Positions 7,679 through 14,194 of a stretch of 19,567 nt of DNA are shown piece by piece (within the stretch, counting starts at the first letter, position 1; every line of letters starts with the position of its first letter). Source of the DNA: DATEOR01 sp046734455. Its GTDB lineage: Bacteria > Actinomycetota > Thermoleophilia > Gaiellales > Gaiellaceae. The position numbers and the translations under genes are program-made. The notes under the pieces are model-generated. The model was not told the DNA's origin, did no database searches, and saw nothing but the letters and a program-made list of their open reading frames with translations. The stretch spans positions 1 through 19,567 of the forward strand of contig JBKPRJ010000080.1 in NCBI GenBank assembly GCA_046734455.1, in the 5' to 3' direction.

Positions 7679-7756
7679 ATGAGACTCAAGCTGGCCGCGC
7701 TTTGCGCTGGGCTTGGGACACTTGCGGCTCTTGTCGCCGGTACTCCCTGGTGGTAG
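7679..7756 (+). CDS. 25-aa hydrophobic WW-ended peptide, candidate signalling pre-peptide
   Basis: Short ORF starting at ATG 7679 with Shine-Dalgarno AAAGGA (7666-7671) at an ideal 7-nt spacing, and ending in TAG. The product is MRLK at the N-terminus, a 16- to 17-residue hydrophobic stretch rich in Ala and Leu with one Cys (residue 9), and the C-terminus AGTPWW. This has the form of a signal peptide with almost no cargo. In RRNPP systems the last residues of such pre-peptides become the pheromone, and a C-terminal Trp-Trp motif is a hallmark of ComS/XIP pheromones of streptococci. A promoter 5' and a UUCG-loop terminator 28 nt after the stop bracket it as a monocistronic unit, divergent from an HTH-TPR regulator. 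No homologue is recognised directly; it could instead be a leader peptide or small membrane protein. Confidence 0.68.
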   Translation: MRLKLAALCAGLGTLAALVAGTPWW

Positions 7757-7783
7757 GTCGCTAGCAGTGTGATCTTTCGCCGC

Positions 7784-7825
7784 GGTGGCGGGGAGTTCGC
7801 TTCCCGCCACCTCTTTCCCTCTATT
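7784..7825 (+). terminator. Rho-independent terminator after the peptide gene
   Basis: A 12-bp stem begins GGTGGCGGG (7784-7792) and ends CCCGCCACC (7803-7811). It is closed by a G-TTCG-C tetraloop (7795-7800) and followed by the pyrimidine tract TCTTTCCCTCTATT (7812-7825). With a start near 7625 it would give a discrete RNA of about 195-200 nt. Confidence 0.75.
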
Positions 7826-8074
7826 ACGGCGCCTTTTGTCGACATTTCAACCCTCGAACGAGGACGCTTGTCGCGCCTCGACGGCATTCTCACTCTTTCC
7901 CCGCTTGCCGACAAGGGCCGCAGCGGACAGTAATCGCTGCTTAACGAAGGGGAGCCCCGACTGCGGCGGCGGGGCTCCCGAGCGTCAACGGCTATGACAA
8001 TTGTCGGTGGCCTGGAGGCTCGCGCCCACCCCCCGAAAAGGGGAACGTCAGCGCCCACGAAGTAGGCTCCTGCG
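7826..8074. other. Non-coding interval with a second hairpin and a palindrome
   Basis: No convincing gene is seen. Between the peptide terminator and the next gene are a stem GGGAGCCCC (7950-7958)/GGGGCTCCC (7971-7979) with a 12-nt loop and no T-run, and the perfect palindrome GACAATTGTC (7996-8005), 70 nt before the next start. A 23-codon ORF at 7994 lacks a ribosome-binding site and is not called. Confidence 0.4.
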
Positions 8075-8722
8075 ATGAGCTGGGACGAGCACGCCGAGCG
8101 CGAGGAGAGCCGCTATGCGGACGCGCTCGCACGCATGCCCGAGGAGCCTGATCCGCGGCAGAAGCAGATGGTGCGGGCCGCCATGGCGGCTGGAGGCGCC
8201 GGGCTCGCCCGACTCATGCAGGGGCGCGGCGCCGAGGCTGCCGGCTGGTTTGCGCGCTCGGGCGAGCGCTACCGCGAAAGCTGGCCGGACGCGCCTCCCG
8301 CAAGCTGGGGGCGGCTCATCGGGGCCCTGAAGGCGCGGATCCTGGCCCGGGACTGGGAGGGCGCCGAGACGGACGCCCGCTGGGCGCTCGAGCAGGACCC
8401 CGCCGCCGGCGACTCACCGATCGGCGCCTACGCGGCGACGCTGGCTCATCTGATCCTGGGGCAGGACCCCGATGCAGCACGGCTCTCGGCCGTGCTCGAG
8501 GACGCCGACGCCTTCCCGGCCGCCGTTGCCGAGGCGCTGTCGGCGCTTGCGCGTGGGAACGCTGTGGACTACGCCGCGGCCGTCGTCGCGGTGCTCGGCT
8601 CCTTCGAGGAGCGCGACGAGTATCTGGAGGACATCCCGGTCGCGGACACGGTCATCGTGCTCGAGGCGCTCGCCGAGCGCCGCGGGATGGCAACGGGGCC
8701 GGCTTCGGCCTTGCTGCCCTAG
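8075..8722 (+). CDS. Hypothetical helical protein
   Basis: 215-aa protein of no recognised family. It is strongly alpha-helical and Ala-rich, without signal peptide or membrane segments. Landmarks are an acidic N-terminus (MSWDEHAEREESRYADAL), PRQKQMVRAAMAAGGAGL, a Trp-rich middle (RYRESWPDAPPASWGRLIG, ARDWEGAETDARWALEQD) resembling a degenerate pair of TPR-like hairpins, and EDIPVADTVIVLEALAERRG near the end. Codon usage and GC match the neighbours, and the ATG follows a weak AGG-type site. A solitary gene with the structured interval 7826-8074 upstream; its stop codon overlaps that of the convergent MshEN gene within a CTAG. Function unknown. Confidence 0.8.
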   Translation: MSWDEHAEREESRYADALARMPEEPDPRQKQMVRAAMAAGGAGLARLMQGRGAEAAGWFARSGERYRESWPDAPPASWGRLIGALKARILARDWEGAETDARWALEQDPAAGDSPIGAYAATLAHLILGQDPDAARLSAVLEDADAFPAAVAEALSALARGNAVDYAAAVVAVLGSFEERDEYLEDIPVADTVIVLEALAERRGMATGPASALLP

Positions 8723-9996
8723 GACTGCTCGACGTCGACCGAGAGGATCGTGTCGGGCTTGAGGAAGCGGCCGTTCACGAAGGGCCAGTCGTCGGAATCG
8801 GTCGTGCCGAGCTGCTTGGTGAGTGCCTTCGCGTAGCCCTTGGCCTCGCCGATGTCGCCGCACTCGGCGACGTTGAGGCGTTCTCCGCTGGTCAGCCTGA
8901 CCGAGACCGTGAAGCCGGCGCCGTTCGCAGCCGCGGGCGGCTCCGAGGCCGCCGGTGCCACGGGGGCGGGCTCCGGTCCGGGCGCAGGAGTCTCCGCGGC
9001 GGGGGGCTCGACTTCGACGTCGTGCGGCACCTGGCCGTTCGTCTCCGGGAGCGGCTGTGGCGCGACCGGTTCGGTTGCGAGCGGAGCTTCGGGCTCGAGC
9101 GCGGGCTCGGACTCGGTCTCGACGGGAGCGCCGAACTCGGGTGCGGGCGGATCGAACTCGACCGCCGGGGCAGGCGCATCGAAGGTCGCAGCGGGCTCCA
9201 GTACGGGCTCGGGCTCGGGCATGACCTCGGGCTCGGGCTCGACGGGCGGCGCGGCCTCGTGGACCGGCGGCACGAAGGCAGGCGCGGTCTCTGCGACCTC
9301 GAAGACGGGAGCAGGCTCGGACTCGGGCGCCGTCTCGGGCTCGGGCTCGGGCGCCGCCTCGGCCTCGGGCGCCGTTTCGGGCTCGGGCACGTGCGCAGCC
9401 TCCGGCTCCGGCGCAGTGTCGAAGGTGGGAGCTGGCGGCTCCTCGGCCGCGGGCGGAACGCTCGTGTCGACGCGAAGCGGGGCCGCCTCGACGGCCTCGG
9501 GCTCCGGCTCGGTCTCGACGACCGGCCTCGGCGCCACCGTTCGCAGCGTTCCGGAGTAGGCCTCGCCGATGACCTCGTTCAGCTCGGTGCGGCCGGCGAC
9601 GACGAAGCGCACGTCCTGCCCGAACGCCTCGCGGATGTTGCGGTTGAGGACGTCGTTCGTGGGGTCGGCGACCGCGACGAGCGGAAGCCCTTCCTCGAAG
9701 CGGATCGGCATCGCGCTGAAGAGCCGCGCCTGATCCTCGCTCAGAAGCTTTGTCGCCTCGGAGTCGATGGGCTCCGAGCGGAGCGTCACGAACGGCAGTC
9801 CCTTCTGGCCGGCGAGAAGCCGGGTGAGGTCCTCCTCCTGGAGGAGCCCGCGCTCGATGAGGATCTCGCCGAGCCGGCGCCCCGTCTTCACGCCCTCCTC
9901 GAGGGCATTTTCGATGGTTTCCGCGGGCAGGAGGCCAGCGCGGAAGATCAGGGTTCCAAGGGGGGCGTCAGGACGTTCTCGCAACGGAGTGCTCAT
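8719..9996 (-). CDS. MshEN-domain protein with Pro/Glu-rich linker
   Basis: 425 aa. Residues about 12-150 match the N-terminal domain of type II/IV secretion ATPases (MshEN), here without an ATPase: PLGTLIFRAGLLPAETIENA, then RRLGEILIERGLLQEEDL and LLAGQKGLPFV. MshEN domains can bind c-di-GMP through paired RLG-x-x-L motifs; the second copy is canonical, but the first has Pro in place of Arg, so binding is uncertain. Residues about 155-345 are a low-complexity Pro/Glu/Ala linker with repeated PEPE/APEPE. The last about 75 residues form a compact domain (FTVSVRLTSGERLNVAE, AKGYAKALTKQL, DDWPFVNGRFLKPDTI) of unknown type. No signal peptide or membrane helix is seen. ATG 9996 has no clear ribosome-binding site. 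Standing alone, it may be an adaptor or sensor rather than part of a pilus operon. Confidence 0.83.
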   Translation of the reverse strand: MSTPLRERPDAPLGTLIFRAGLLPAETIENALEEGVKTGRRLGEILIERGLLQEEDLTRLLAGQKGLPFVTLRSEPIDSEATKLLSEDQARLFSAMPIRFEEGLPLVAVADPTNDVLNRNIREAFGQDVRFVVAGRTELNEVIGEAYSGTLRTVAPRPVVETEPEPEAVEAAPLRVDTSVPPAAEEPPAPTFDTAPEPEAAHVPEPETAPEAEAAPEPEPETAPESEPAPVFEVAETAPAFVPPVHEAAPPVEPEPEVMPEPEPVLEPAATFDAPAPAVEFDPPAPEFGAPVETESEPALEPEAPLATEPVAPQPLPETNGQVPHDVEVEPPAAETPAPGPEPAPVAPAASEPPAAANGAGFTVSVRLTSGERLNVAECGDIGEAKGYAKALTKQLGTTDSDDWPFVNGRFLKPDTILSVDVEQS

Positions 9997-10066
9997 GGGC
10001 CGCAGATTTCATTTGTGGGCGAGGCTTTCCACCCTGTTCCGACTATCGGTGCGGAGGGGGGCCGAG

Positions 10067-10094
10067 GTATCACCCCTTCGGGGGGTTGATTGCC
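10067..10094. other. Hairpin with UUCG loop between divergent genes
   Basis: CCCC (10073-10076)-TTCG-GGGG (10081-10084) is extended outward with small bulges by ATCA (10069-10072) against TGAT (10087-10090) and GG against CC. It lies upstream of the predicted mntH promoter, so on the minus strand it would fall in the leader of the MshEN gene. There is no T-run on either side, so it is not a standard terminator. Confidence 0.4.
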
Positions 10095-10141
10095 GTTCAG
10101 CGAGGATTCCGTCTAAGATTTTGATGCGTCTAAACTTAGAT
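10089..10141 (+). promoter_or_regulatory. Promoter and MntR/DtxR-like operator of the Nramp gene
   Basis: TTGCCG (10090-10095) and TAAGAT (10114-10119) are spaced by 18 nt, a plausible promoter. The -10 lies inside an AT-rich island with repeated half-sites: GTCTAAGA (10111-10118), GTCTAAAC (10128-10135) and the inverted ACTTAGAT (10134-10141). TCTAAG (10112-10117) and CTTAGA (10135-10140) form a 6-bp inverted repeat. TTAGAC-type half-sites are typical of DtxR/MntR metalloregulators, which fits control of a divalent-metal importer. The regulator gene is not in the window. Confidence 0.55.
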
Positions 10142-10146
10142 TTCTG

Positions 10147-11481
10147 ATGACCGAGATACGAGAGCGGGAAACTGCCCTCGAGGGCAGCCAAGCCGATGGA
10201 CTAGGCGTCGGCAGCGTCCTCCCGGGCGAAGCGGCCACACTCCGCGCCGCGCAGGCGTCCCTGGAGGGGGAGAGCAGGGGTCTGCGCGGTCTTTGGCCGT
10301 TCCTCGGCCCCGCGTTCATCGCCGCGGTTGCCTACATCGACCCCGGAAACTTCGCGACGAACATCGCCGGGGGCGCGAAGTACGGCTACCTGCTTCTCTG
10401 GGTCGTCCTCTCGGCCAACCTGATGGCGATGCTCGTGCAGACGCTCTCGGCGAAGCTCGGCATCGCGACCGGGCGGAACTTGCCGGAGACCTGCCGCGAC
10501 AACTTCAGCCGCCCGGTGTCGATCGCGCTCTGGATCCAGGCCGAGGCGATCGCAATGGCGACCGACCTCGCCGAGGTGCTCGGCGCCGCGCTCGGCCTCC
10601 ACCTTCTCTTCGGGATGCCGCTCTTCCCGGCCGGTCTGCTCGCCGGCGCCGGGGCCTTCGGGATCCTCGCCTTGCAGCGCTACGGGTTCCGGCGCCTCGA
10701 GGCCGTGATCGCCGGAATGGTCGGAGTGATCGTCGTCGCCTTCGGCTTCGAGGTGATCATCGCCAGGCCGGATCCAGGGGACGTCGTCTCGCATCTCTTC
10801 GTGCCGAGGTTCGACGGCTCGGAGTCGGTGCTGATCGCGGCGGGAATCTTGGGCGCGACCGTGATGCCCCACGTCGTCTACCTCCACTCGGCGCTGACGC
10901 AGAACCGGATCCCCGGGCGCAACGAGGAGGAGAAGCGGAGGATCCAGCGCTTCGAGCGGATCGACGTGATCATCGCGATGACGATCGCCGGCTTCGTAAA
11001 CATGTCGATGCTCGCGATCGCCGCGGCGGTCTTCTTCGGGCTCGGCATCGAGTCGATCGAGGACGCGTATTCGAGCTTCGAGACCGAGCTCGGGACGGGC
11101 GCCGCGGTCCTCTTCGGCATCGCCCTGCTCGCGTCGGGCTTCTCCTCGTCCTCGGTCGGGACGATGTCGGGCCAGGTCGTCATGCAGGGCTTTATCCAGC
11201 GGCAGATCCCGCTCTTCCTGCGCCGGGCGGTCACGCTCGCGCCCGCGCTCATCATCCTCGCGATCGGCGTCGATCCGAGCCGTTCGCTCGTGATCAGCCA
11301 GGTCGTGCTCTCGTTCGGCATCCCGTTCGCCCTCGTGCCGCTCGTGATCTTCACGAGCCGTCGCGACCTGATGGGCTCGCTGGTCAACACGCGCTTGACC
11401 AACGTCGCCGCCTGGGCGATCGCGGCAGTCATCATCTGCCTCAACGTGTTTCTGCTGTACCAAACGTTCCTCGGCGATTGA
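10147..11481 (+). CDS. mntH: Nramp-family divalent metal (Mn2+/Fe2+) transporter
   Basis: 444-aa integral membrane protein of the Nramp family, importing Mn2+/Fe2+ with protons. The signature metal-binding DPGN is in FIAAVAYIDPGNFATNIAGG (TM1), and the second metal-site motif is GATVMPHVVYLHSAL (TM6). The linker NRIPGRNEEEKRR and FSSSSVGTMSGQVVMQGF in a late helix are also family features. About eleven hydrophobic helices are readable and the length is typical; the first about 48 residues are a soluble extension longer than in E. coli MntH. ATG 10147 has no Shine-Dalgarno, consistent with weakly led translation. The stop overlaps a TTG start of the next gene (TTGA), suggesting an operon with the MBL-like and peroxiredoxin genes, a link expected for manganese and oxidative stress. 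Metal preference is inferred. Confidence 0.93.
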   Translation: MTEIRERETALEGSQADGLGVGSVLPGEAATLRAAQASLEGESRGLRGLWPFLGPAFIAAVAYIDPGNFATNIAGGAKYGYLLLWVVLSANLMAMLVQTLSAKLGIATGRNLPETCRDNFSRPVSIALWIQAEAIAMATDLAEVLGAALGLHLLFGMPLFPAGLLAGAGAFGILALQRYGFRRLEAVIAGMVGVIVVAFGFEVIIARPDPGDVVSHLFVPRFDGSESVLIAAGILGATVMPHVVYLHSALTQNRIPGRNEEEKRRIQRFERIDVIIAMTIAGFVNMSMLAIAAAVFFGLGIESIEDAYSSFETELGTGAAVLFGIALLASGFSSSSVGTMSGQVVMQGFIQRQIPLFLRRAVTLAPALIILAIGVDPSRSLVISQVVLSFGIPFALVPLVIFTSRRDLMGSLVNTRLTNVAAWAIAAVIICLNVFLLYQTFLGD

Positions 11482-12071
11482 GCCTCGAGCTCTGCGACGA
11501 GTTCGACGGCGGTTTCGGCTGGACCGAGCCCGGCTTCCTGCAGCGCACGTCCCATGCGGTCGAGTCGGGTGGCGCGGTCCTGGTCTTCGACCCGGTCGAC
11601 CTGCCCGGGATCGACGAGCGAATTCGTGCGCTGGGGGAGCCTGAGGCGGTCGTCCAGCTTCTCGATCGCCACGGACGCGACTCTGGCCCCGTCGCTGCGC
11701 GTCTCGGCGTTCCGCACCTGCGGATGGAGCTCGGCGGCTCCGCATCGCGCGGCCGGCTCCTGCGCATCGTCTGGAACCGGTTCTGGAAGGAGGTCGCCTT
11801 CTGGGAGCCCAAACGGCGCGTTCTCGTCGTCGCGGACGCGGTCGGCAGCGTCGGGTACTTCACCGCTCCGGGCGAGACCGTCGGCGTGCATCCAGTGCTC
11901 CGCCTGCGGCCGCCCCGGCGCCTCGCAGACCTGGCGCCGAAGCATGTTCTCTGTGGCCATGGCGAGGGAATCCACGGCGATGAGGCCGCGTTGCGCCTCG
12001 AAGAAGCGCTCATGACCGCGCGCCGGCGCATTCCGGGCTGGCTCGCGGCCCAGGTCAGGAGGAAGCGATGA
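11478..12071 (+). CDS. Degenerate metallo-beta-lactamase-fold protein
   Basis: About 197 aa starting at TTG 11478, which overlaps the mntH stop (TTGA); no ATG or GTG exists near the natural N-terminus. The order of beta-strand blocks (GGAVLVFDPVDLPG, AVVQLLDRHGRDS, LGVPHLRMELGG, RRVLVVADAVGS, PKHVLCGHGEGI) matches a short metallo-beta-lactamase-like fold with the terminal GHGE loop. However, the canonical HxHxDH zinc motif is replaced by DRHGRDS, so classical hydrolase activity is doubtful. It ends in ATGA overlap with the peroxiredoxin gene, whose strong ribosome-binding site (AGGAGG) lies in its last codons. It may be a regulator or a one-metal hydrolase; the family call is moderately secure. 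Confidence 0.7.
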   Translation: MSLELCDEFDGGFGWTEPGFLQRTSHAVESGGAVLVFDPVDLPGIDERIRALGEPEAVVQLLDRHGRDSGPVAARLGVPHLRMELGGSASRGRLLRIVWNRFWKEVAFWEPKRRVLVVADAVGSVGYFTAPGETVGVHPVLRLRPPRRLADLAPKHVLCGHGEGIHGDEAALRLEEALMTARRRIPGWLAAQVRRKR

Positions 12072-12850
12072 GAGCCGATCTCGTCCCCGGCAATCCCTTT
12101 CCGGACATCAGCCTGCCGGAGCACACCGGCCGCGAGCTTTCCCTTGCGGAGATCGCGTCGGCCCAGCCGCTCGTTCTGTGCTTCGTGCGGGGCTGGTGGT
12201 GCCCGAAGGAGCAGGTGCGCCTCTCCAATCTCGTCGGGCTGCAGGACGAGCTGCAGCGCGAGTACGGCCGGATCGCGGTCGTGACGGTCGACGAGCCCTA
12301 TGTGAACGGTGCCTTCCGGGCGGGACTCGGCGCCGACTTCCCATTCCTCTCGGACGAAGAGCGCCGCGTCGCCGAGGAGTTCGATCTGCTCGAGCTCACG
12401 GATGAGCTCCACCGCCCGTTCCTCCCGCTCACCTTCGTCCTCGACTCGAGCCTCGTGATCCACAGGGTCTGGTGCGGCTTCTGGTTCTGGGGGAATCCGA
12501 CGCCCGACGAGCTCCGCCTCGCGCTCCGCGAGATCACGCGCAGGGAGCAGCCCTCGTTCGATCCGCAGCACGTGTGGGAAAGCGGCGGGGCCGCGCCGCC
12601 GGGCGCAGGCATCGCCGGCGATGTGATCTGGATCCGCGAGAGCTCGGAGGGCCGGGAGCTCTGGCGCGGCGTGCACGAAGGCCCGGTGCCGGAGGTCGGC
12701 GATGAGCTCGGCCGATCCTCGGTCGATGGACGGCCGTGGGTCGTGCAGGAGGTCGAGCGGGGTGAAGGCCGCGTCGCCATCCACGTCCGCAAGCACGGAG
12801 CCTCGCACGACCCGCGCAAGGTCGGGCACCACATCACTGCGCCGCGCTAG
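12068..12850 (+). CDS. AhpC/TSA-type peroxiredoxin with C-terminal extension
   Basis: 260 aa. The first about 165 residues are a thioredoxin-fold peroxiredoxin: PGNPFPDISLPEHTGRELSL, LCFVRGWWCPKEQ with the presumed peroxidatic Cys45, RIAVVTVDEP, DFPFLSDEERRVAEEFDL and PLTFVLDSSLVIHRVW. The usual PxxxTxxC is varied (the residues before Cys are RGWW), as in many BCP/AhpC-like relatives. The last about 95 residues (from HVWESGGAAPPG to the end, including GDVIWIRESSEGRELWRG and VAIHVRKHG) form an additional beta-rich module not part of the peroxiredoxin fold. ATG 12068 is preceded by AGGAGG at good spacing. Third gene of the overlapping mntH operon, consistent with peroxide defence coupled to Mn/Fe supply. 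Confidence 0.85.
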   Translation: MRADLVPGNPFPDISLPEHTGRELSLAEIASAQPLVLCFVRGWWCPKEQVRLSNLVGLQDELQREYGRIAVVTVDEPYVNGAFRAGLGADFPFLSDEERRVAEEFDLLELTDELHRPFLPLTFVLDSSLVIHRVWCGFWFWGNPTPDELRLALREITRREQPSFDPQHVWESGGAAPPGAGIAGDVIWIRESSEGRELWRGVHEGPVPEVGDELGRSSVDGRPWVVQEVERGEGRVAIHVRKHGASHDPRKVGHHITAPR

Positions 12851-12858
12851 GCCCTTTC

Positions 12859-12926
12859 GGACATGGCGGGGTCTGATCGCGGCATGTCCGTTCTAGACAC
12901 AGGGGTCTGACCCGGATGTCCGGTTT
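12859..12926. repeat. Two degenerate copies of an intergenic palindromic repeat
   Basis: Copy 1 (12859-12892) runs GGACATG, GGGGTCTGATC, GCATGTCCGTT; copy 2 (12895-12926) runs AGACACA, GGGGTCTGACC, GGATGTCCGGTT. Both share a core GGGGTCTGA and the tail ATGTCCG-GTT. In copy 1 the arms CGGACATG (12858-12865) and CATGTCCG (12883-12890) are perfectly inverted. The pair occupies the short gap between convergent genes, typical of REP/RAYT-mobilised elements. No transposase is present. The last bases touch the M20 stop codon. Confidence 0.6.
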
Positions 12927-14164
12927 TAGCCGGCGAGCTTCGCGAGCGTCTTCGAGGCGAGACGGTCGAGCGCCTGAACGGACTGCTCCAAGTGCTCGGG
13001 CTTCGTGTCCTCGAGCTTCGTGTGTGAGAGGCCACGAAGGCTCTGGACGAAGAGCATCACCGTGGGGATCCCCGCGCGGGCGACCTCGGCCGCGTCGTGG
13101 AGCGGCCCGCTCGGGAGCCGGTGAGACGTGCCGGTCACCTCCTGGACGGCCTCGTCGGCGAGCTCGATCAGCTCCGGGTCGAAGAGGATCGGCTCGATGC
13201 TCCAGACCTTCTCCCATTCCACCTCGACGTCTTCTTCCTGCCCGAAGCGGTCGCTCGCCTCCTTTGCCTCGGCGAGCATCGCCGCGAGCTTCGTGGCGTC
13301 CAGATGACGCTGGTCGAGGAGGACGGTGCAGGTCTCCACCACGGACGTGACGATTCCCGGCCGGGTGACGCAGCTCCCCATCGTGCAGACCGCCCCGTCG
13401 CCGGTGCGCTTCGCGATCTCACGGATCTCGAGCGCGAGCTTCGCCGCTGCGGCGAGGGCGTCCCGCCGCTTGTCCATCGGCGTCGATCCGGCGTGCGCGG
13501 CCTGCCCCCGGAAGGTGATCTGGTGGCGCTCGACTCCGAAGGTGCCGAGGACCACGCCGAGCGGGATGTCCATTGCCTCGAGCACGGGCCCCTGCTCGAT
13601 GTGCAGCTCGAGGTAGGCGGCGGCGTTCTGGAGCTGCCGGCGGGCTTCGAGCGCCGAGTCCAAATCGACTCCGTGGCGCGCGAGCGAGTCGGGGAGCGGG
13701 TTGCCGTCGCCGTCGCGGCGTCCTCGCAGCTCCTCTTGGTCGACCATGGAGCCCGCGGCAGCGCTCGAGCCGAAGAGGCTGCGCCCGAAGCGGGCTCCCT
13801 CCTCGTCCGCCCAGTTGACGAGGCGGACGGTCAAAGGCGGCTTCCCTTCCTCGGCGATGCGGCGAAGGACCTCGACGCCCGCCATGACGTTGAGGGCGCC
13901 GTCGAGCCACCCGCCGTTCGGGACGGAGTCGATGTGCCCGCCGACCAGAAGCGCCCGGTCCGACGCGCCCGGAAGCGTGAACCACTGGTTCCCGGCCTCG
14001 TCGGTCTCCTCCTCGACACCGAGGGGCTCGACCTTTCCGGAGAGCCATTCCCGCGCCCGGACCCACGTGTCCGTCCACGCGACGCGCTGGGCGCCTTCTT
14101 CGTCGCCCGTGAGCTCCCGGAGCTCGTTGAGCTCTTCGACGGTGCGGCTCGGCTCAAGCGCCAC
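12926..14164 (-). CDS. M20-family amidohydrolase (N-carbamoyl amino acid / allantoate hydrolase type)
   Basis: 412 aa from GTG 14164. Zn-dependent amidase resembling HyuC/AmaB/AllC, which cleave N-carbamoyl-L-amino acids or allantoate. Metal-site motifs: GGHIDSVPNGGWLDGALN, ADEEGARFG, ELHIEQGPVLE, the dimerisation/substrate segment FRGQAAHAGSTPMDKRRDAL, SGPLHDAAEVARAGIPT and GLSHTKLED. A longer frame opens at ATG 14314 with a hydrophobic leader, but this region overlaps the divergent 33-aa gene and its promoter, and the family normally starts near EPSRTVEELNELREL. The GTG therefore is preferred, with an almost leaderless transcript from TATAGA (14180-14175). Exact substrate unknown. Confidence 0.85.
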   Translation of the reverse strand: MALEPSRTVEELNELRELTGDEEGAQRVAWTDTWVRAREWLSGKVEPLGVEEETDEAGNQWFTLPGASDRALLVGGHIDSVPNGGWLDGALNVMAGVEVLRRIAEEGKPPLTVRLVNWADEEGARFGRSLFGSSAAAGSMVDQEELRGRRDGDGNPLPDSLARHGVDLDSALEARRQLQNAAAYLELHIEQGPVLEAMDIPLGVVLGTFGVERHQITFRGQAAHAGSTPMDKRRDALAAAAKLALEIREIAKRTGDGAVCTMGSCVTRPGIVTSVVETCTVLLDQRHLDATKLAAMLAEAKEASDRFGQEEDVEVEWEKVWSIEPILFDPELIELADEAVQEVTGTSHRLPSGPLHDAAEVARAGIPTVMLFVQSLRGLSHTKLEDTKPEHLEQSVQALDRLASKTLAKLAG

Positions 14165-14174
14165 GGCGGGCAAC

Positions 14175-14182
14175 TCTATAAG
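14175..14182. promoter_or_regulatory. Divergent overlapping -10 elements
   Basis: The octamer TCTATAAG reads TATAAG on the plus strand (14177-14182) and TATAGA on the minus strand (14180-14175). The only AT-rich spot between the two genes, it sits about 12 bases upstream of the ATG of the 33-aa gene and 10 bases upstream of the amidohydrolase GTG. Both transcripts would be leaderless or nearly so, and initiation would be mutually exclusive. -35 matches are weak on both strands. Confidence 0.45.
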
Positions 14183-14194
14183 CTCCGAACCCTC

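Noticed and set aside
7994..8065. 23-codon ORF beginning MTIVGG beyond the peptide terminator, superficially like a second pheromone.
   Set aside because: No ribosome-binding site, no hydrophobic core, and the VGG motif is at the wrong (N-terminal) end; probably chance.
8840..10089. Long plus-strand frames rich in Gly/Ser or Leu/Arg opposite the MshEN gene.
   Set aside because: They mirror the PEPE-type repeats in the minus-strand gene, and have no family features or plausible starts.
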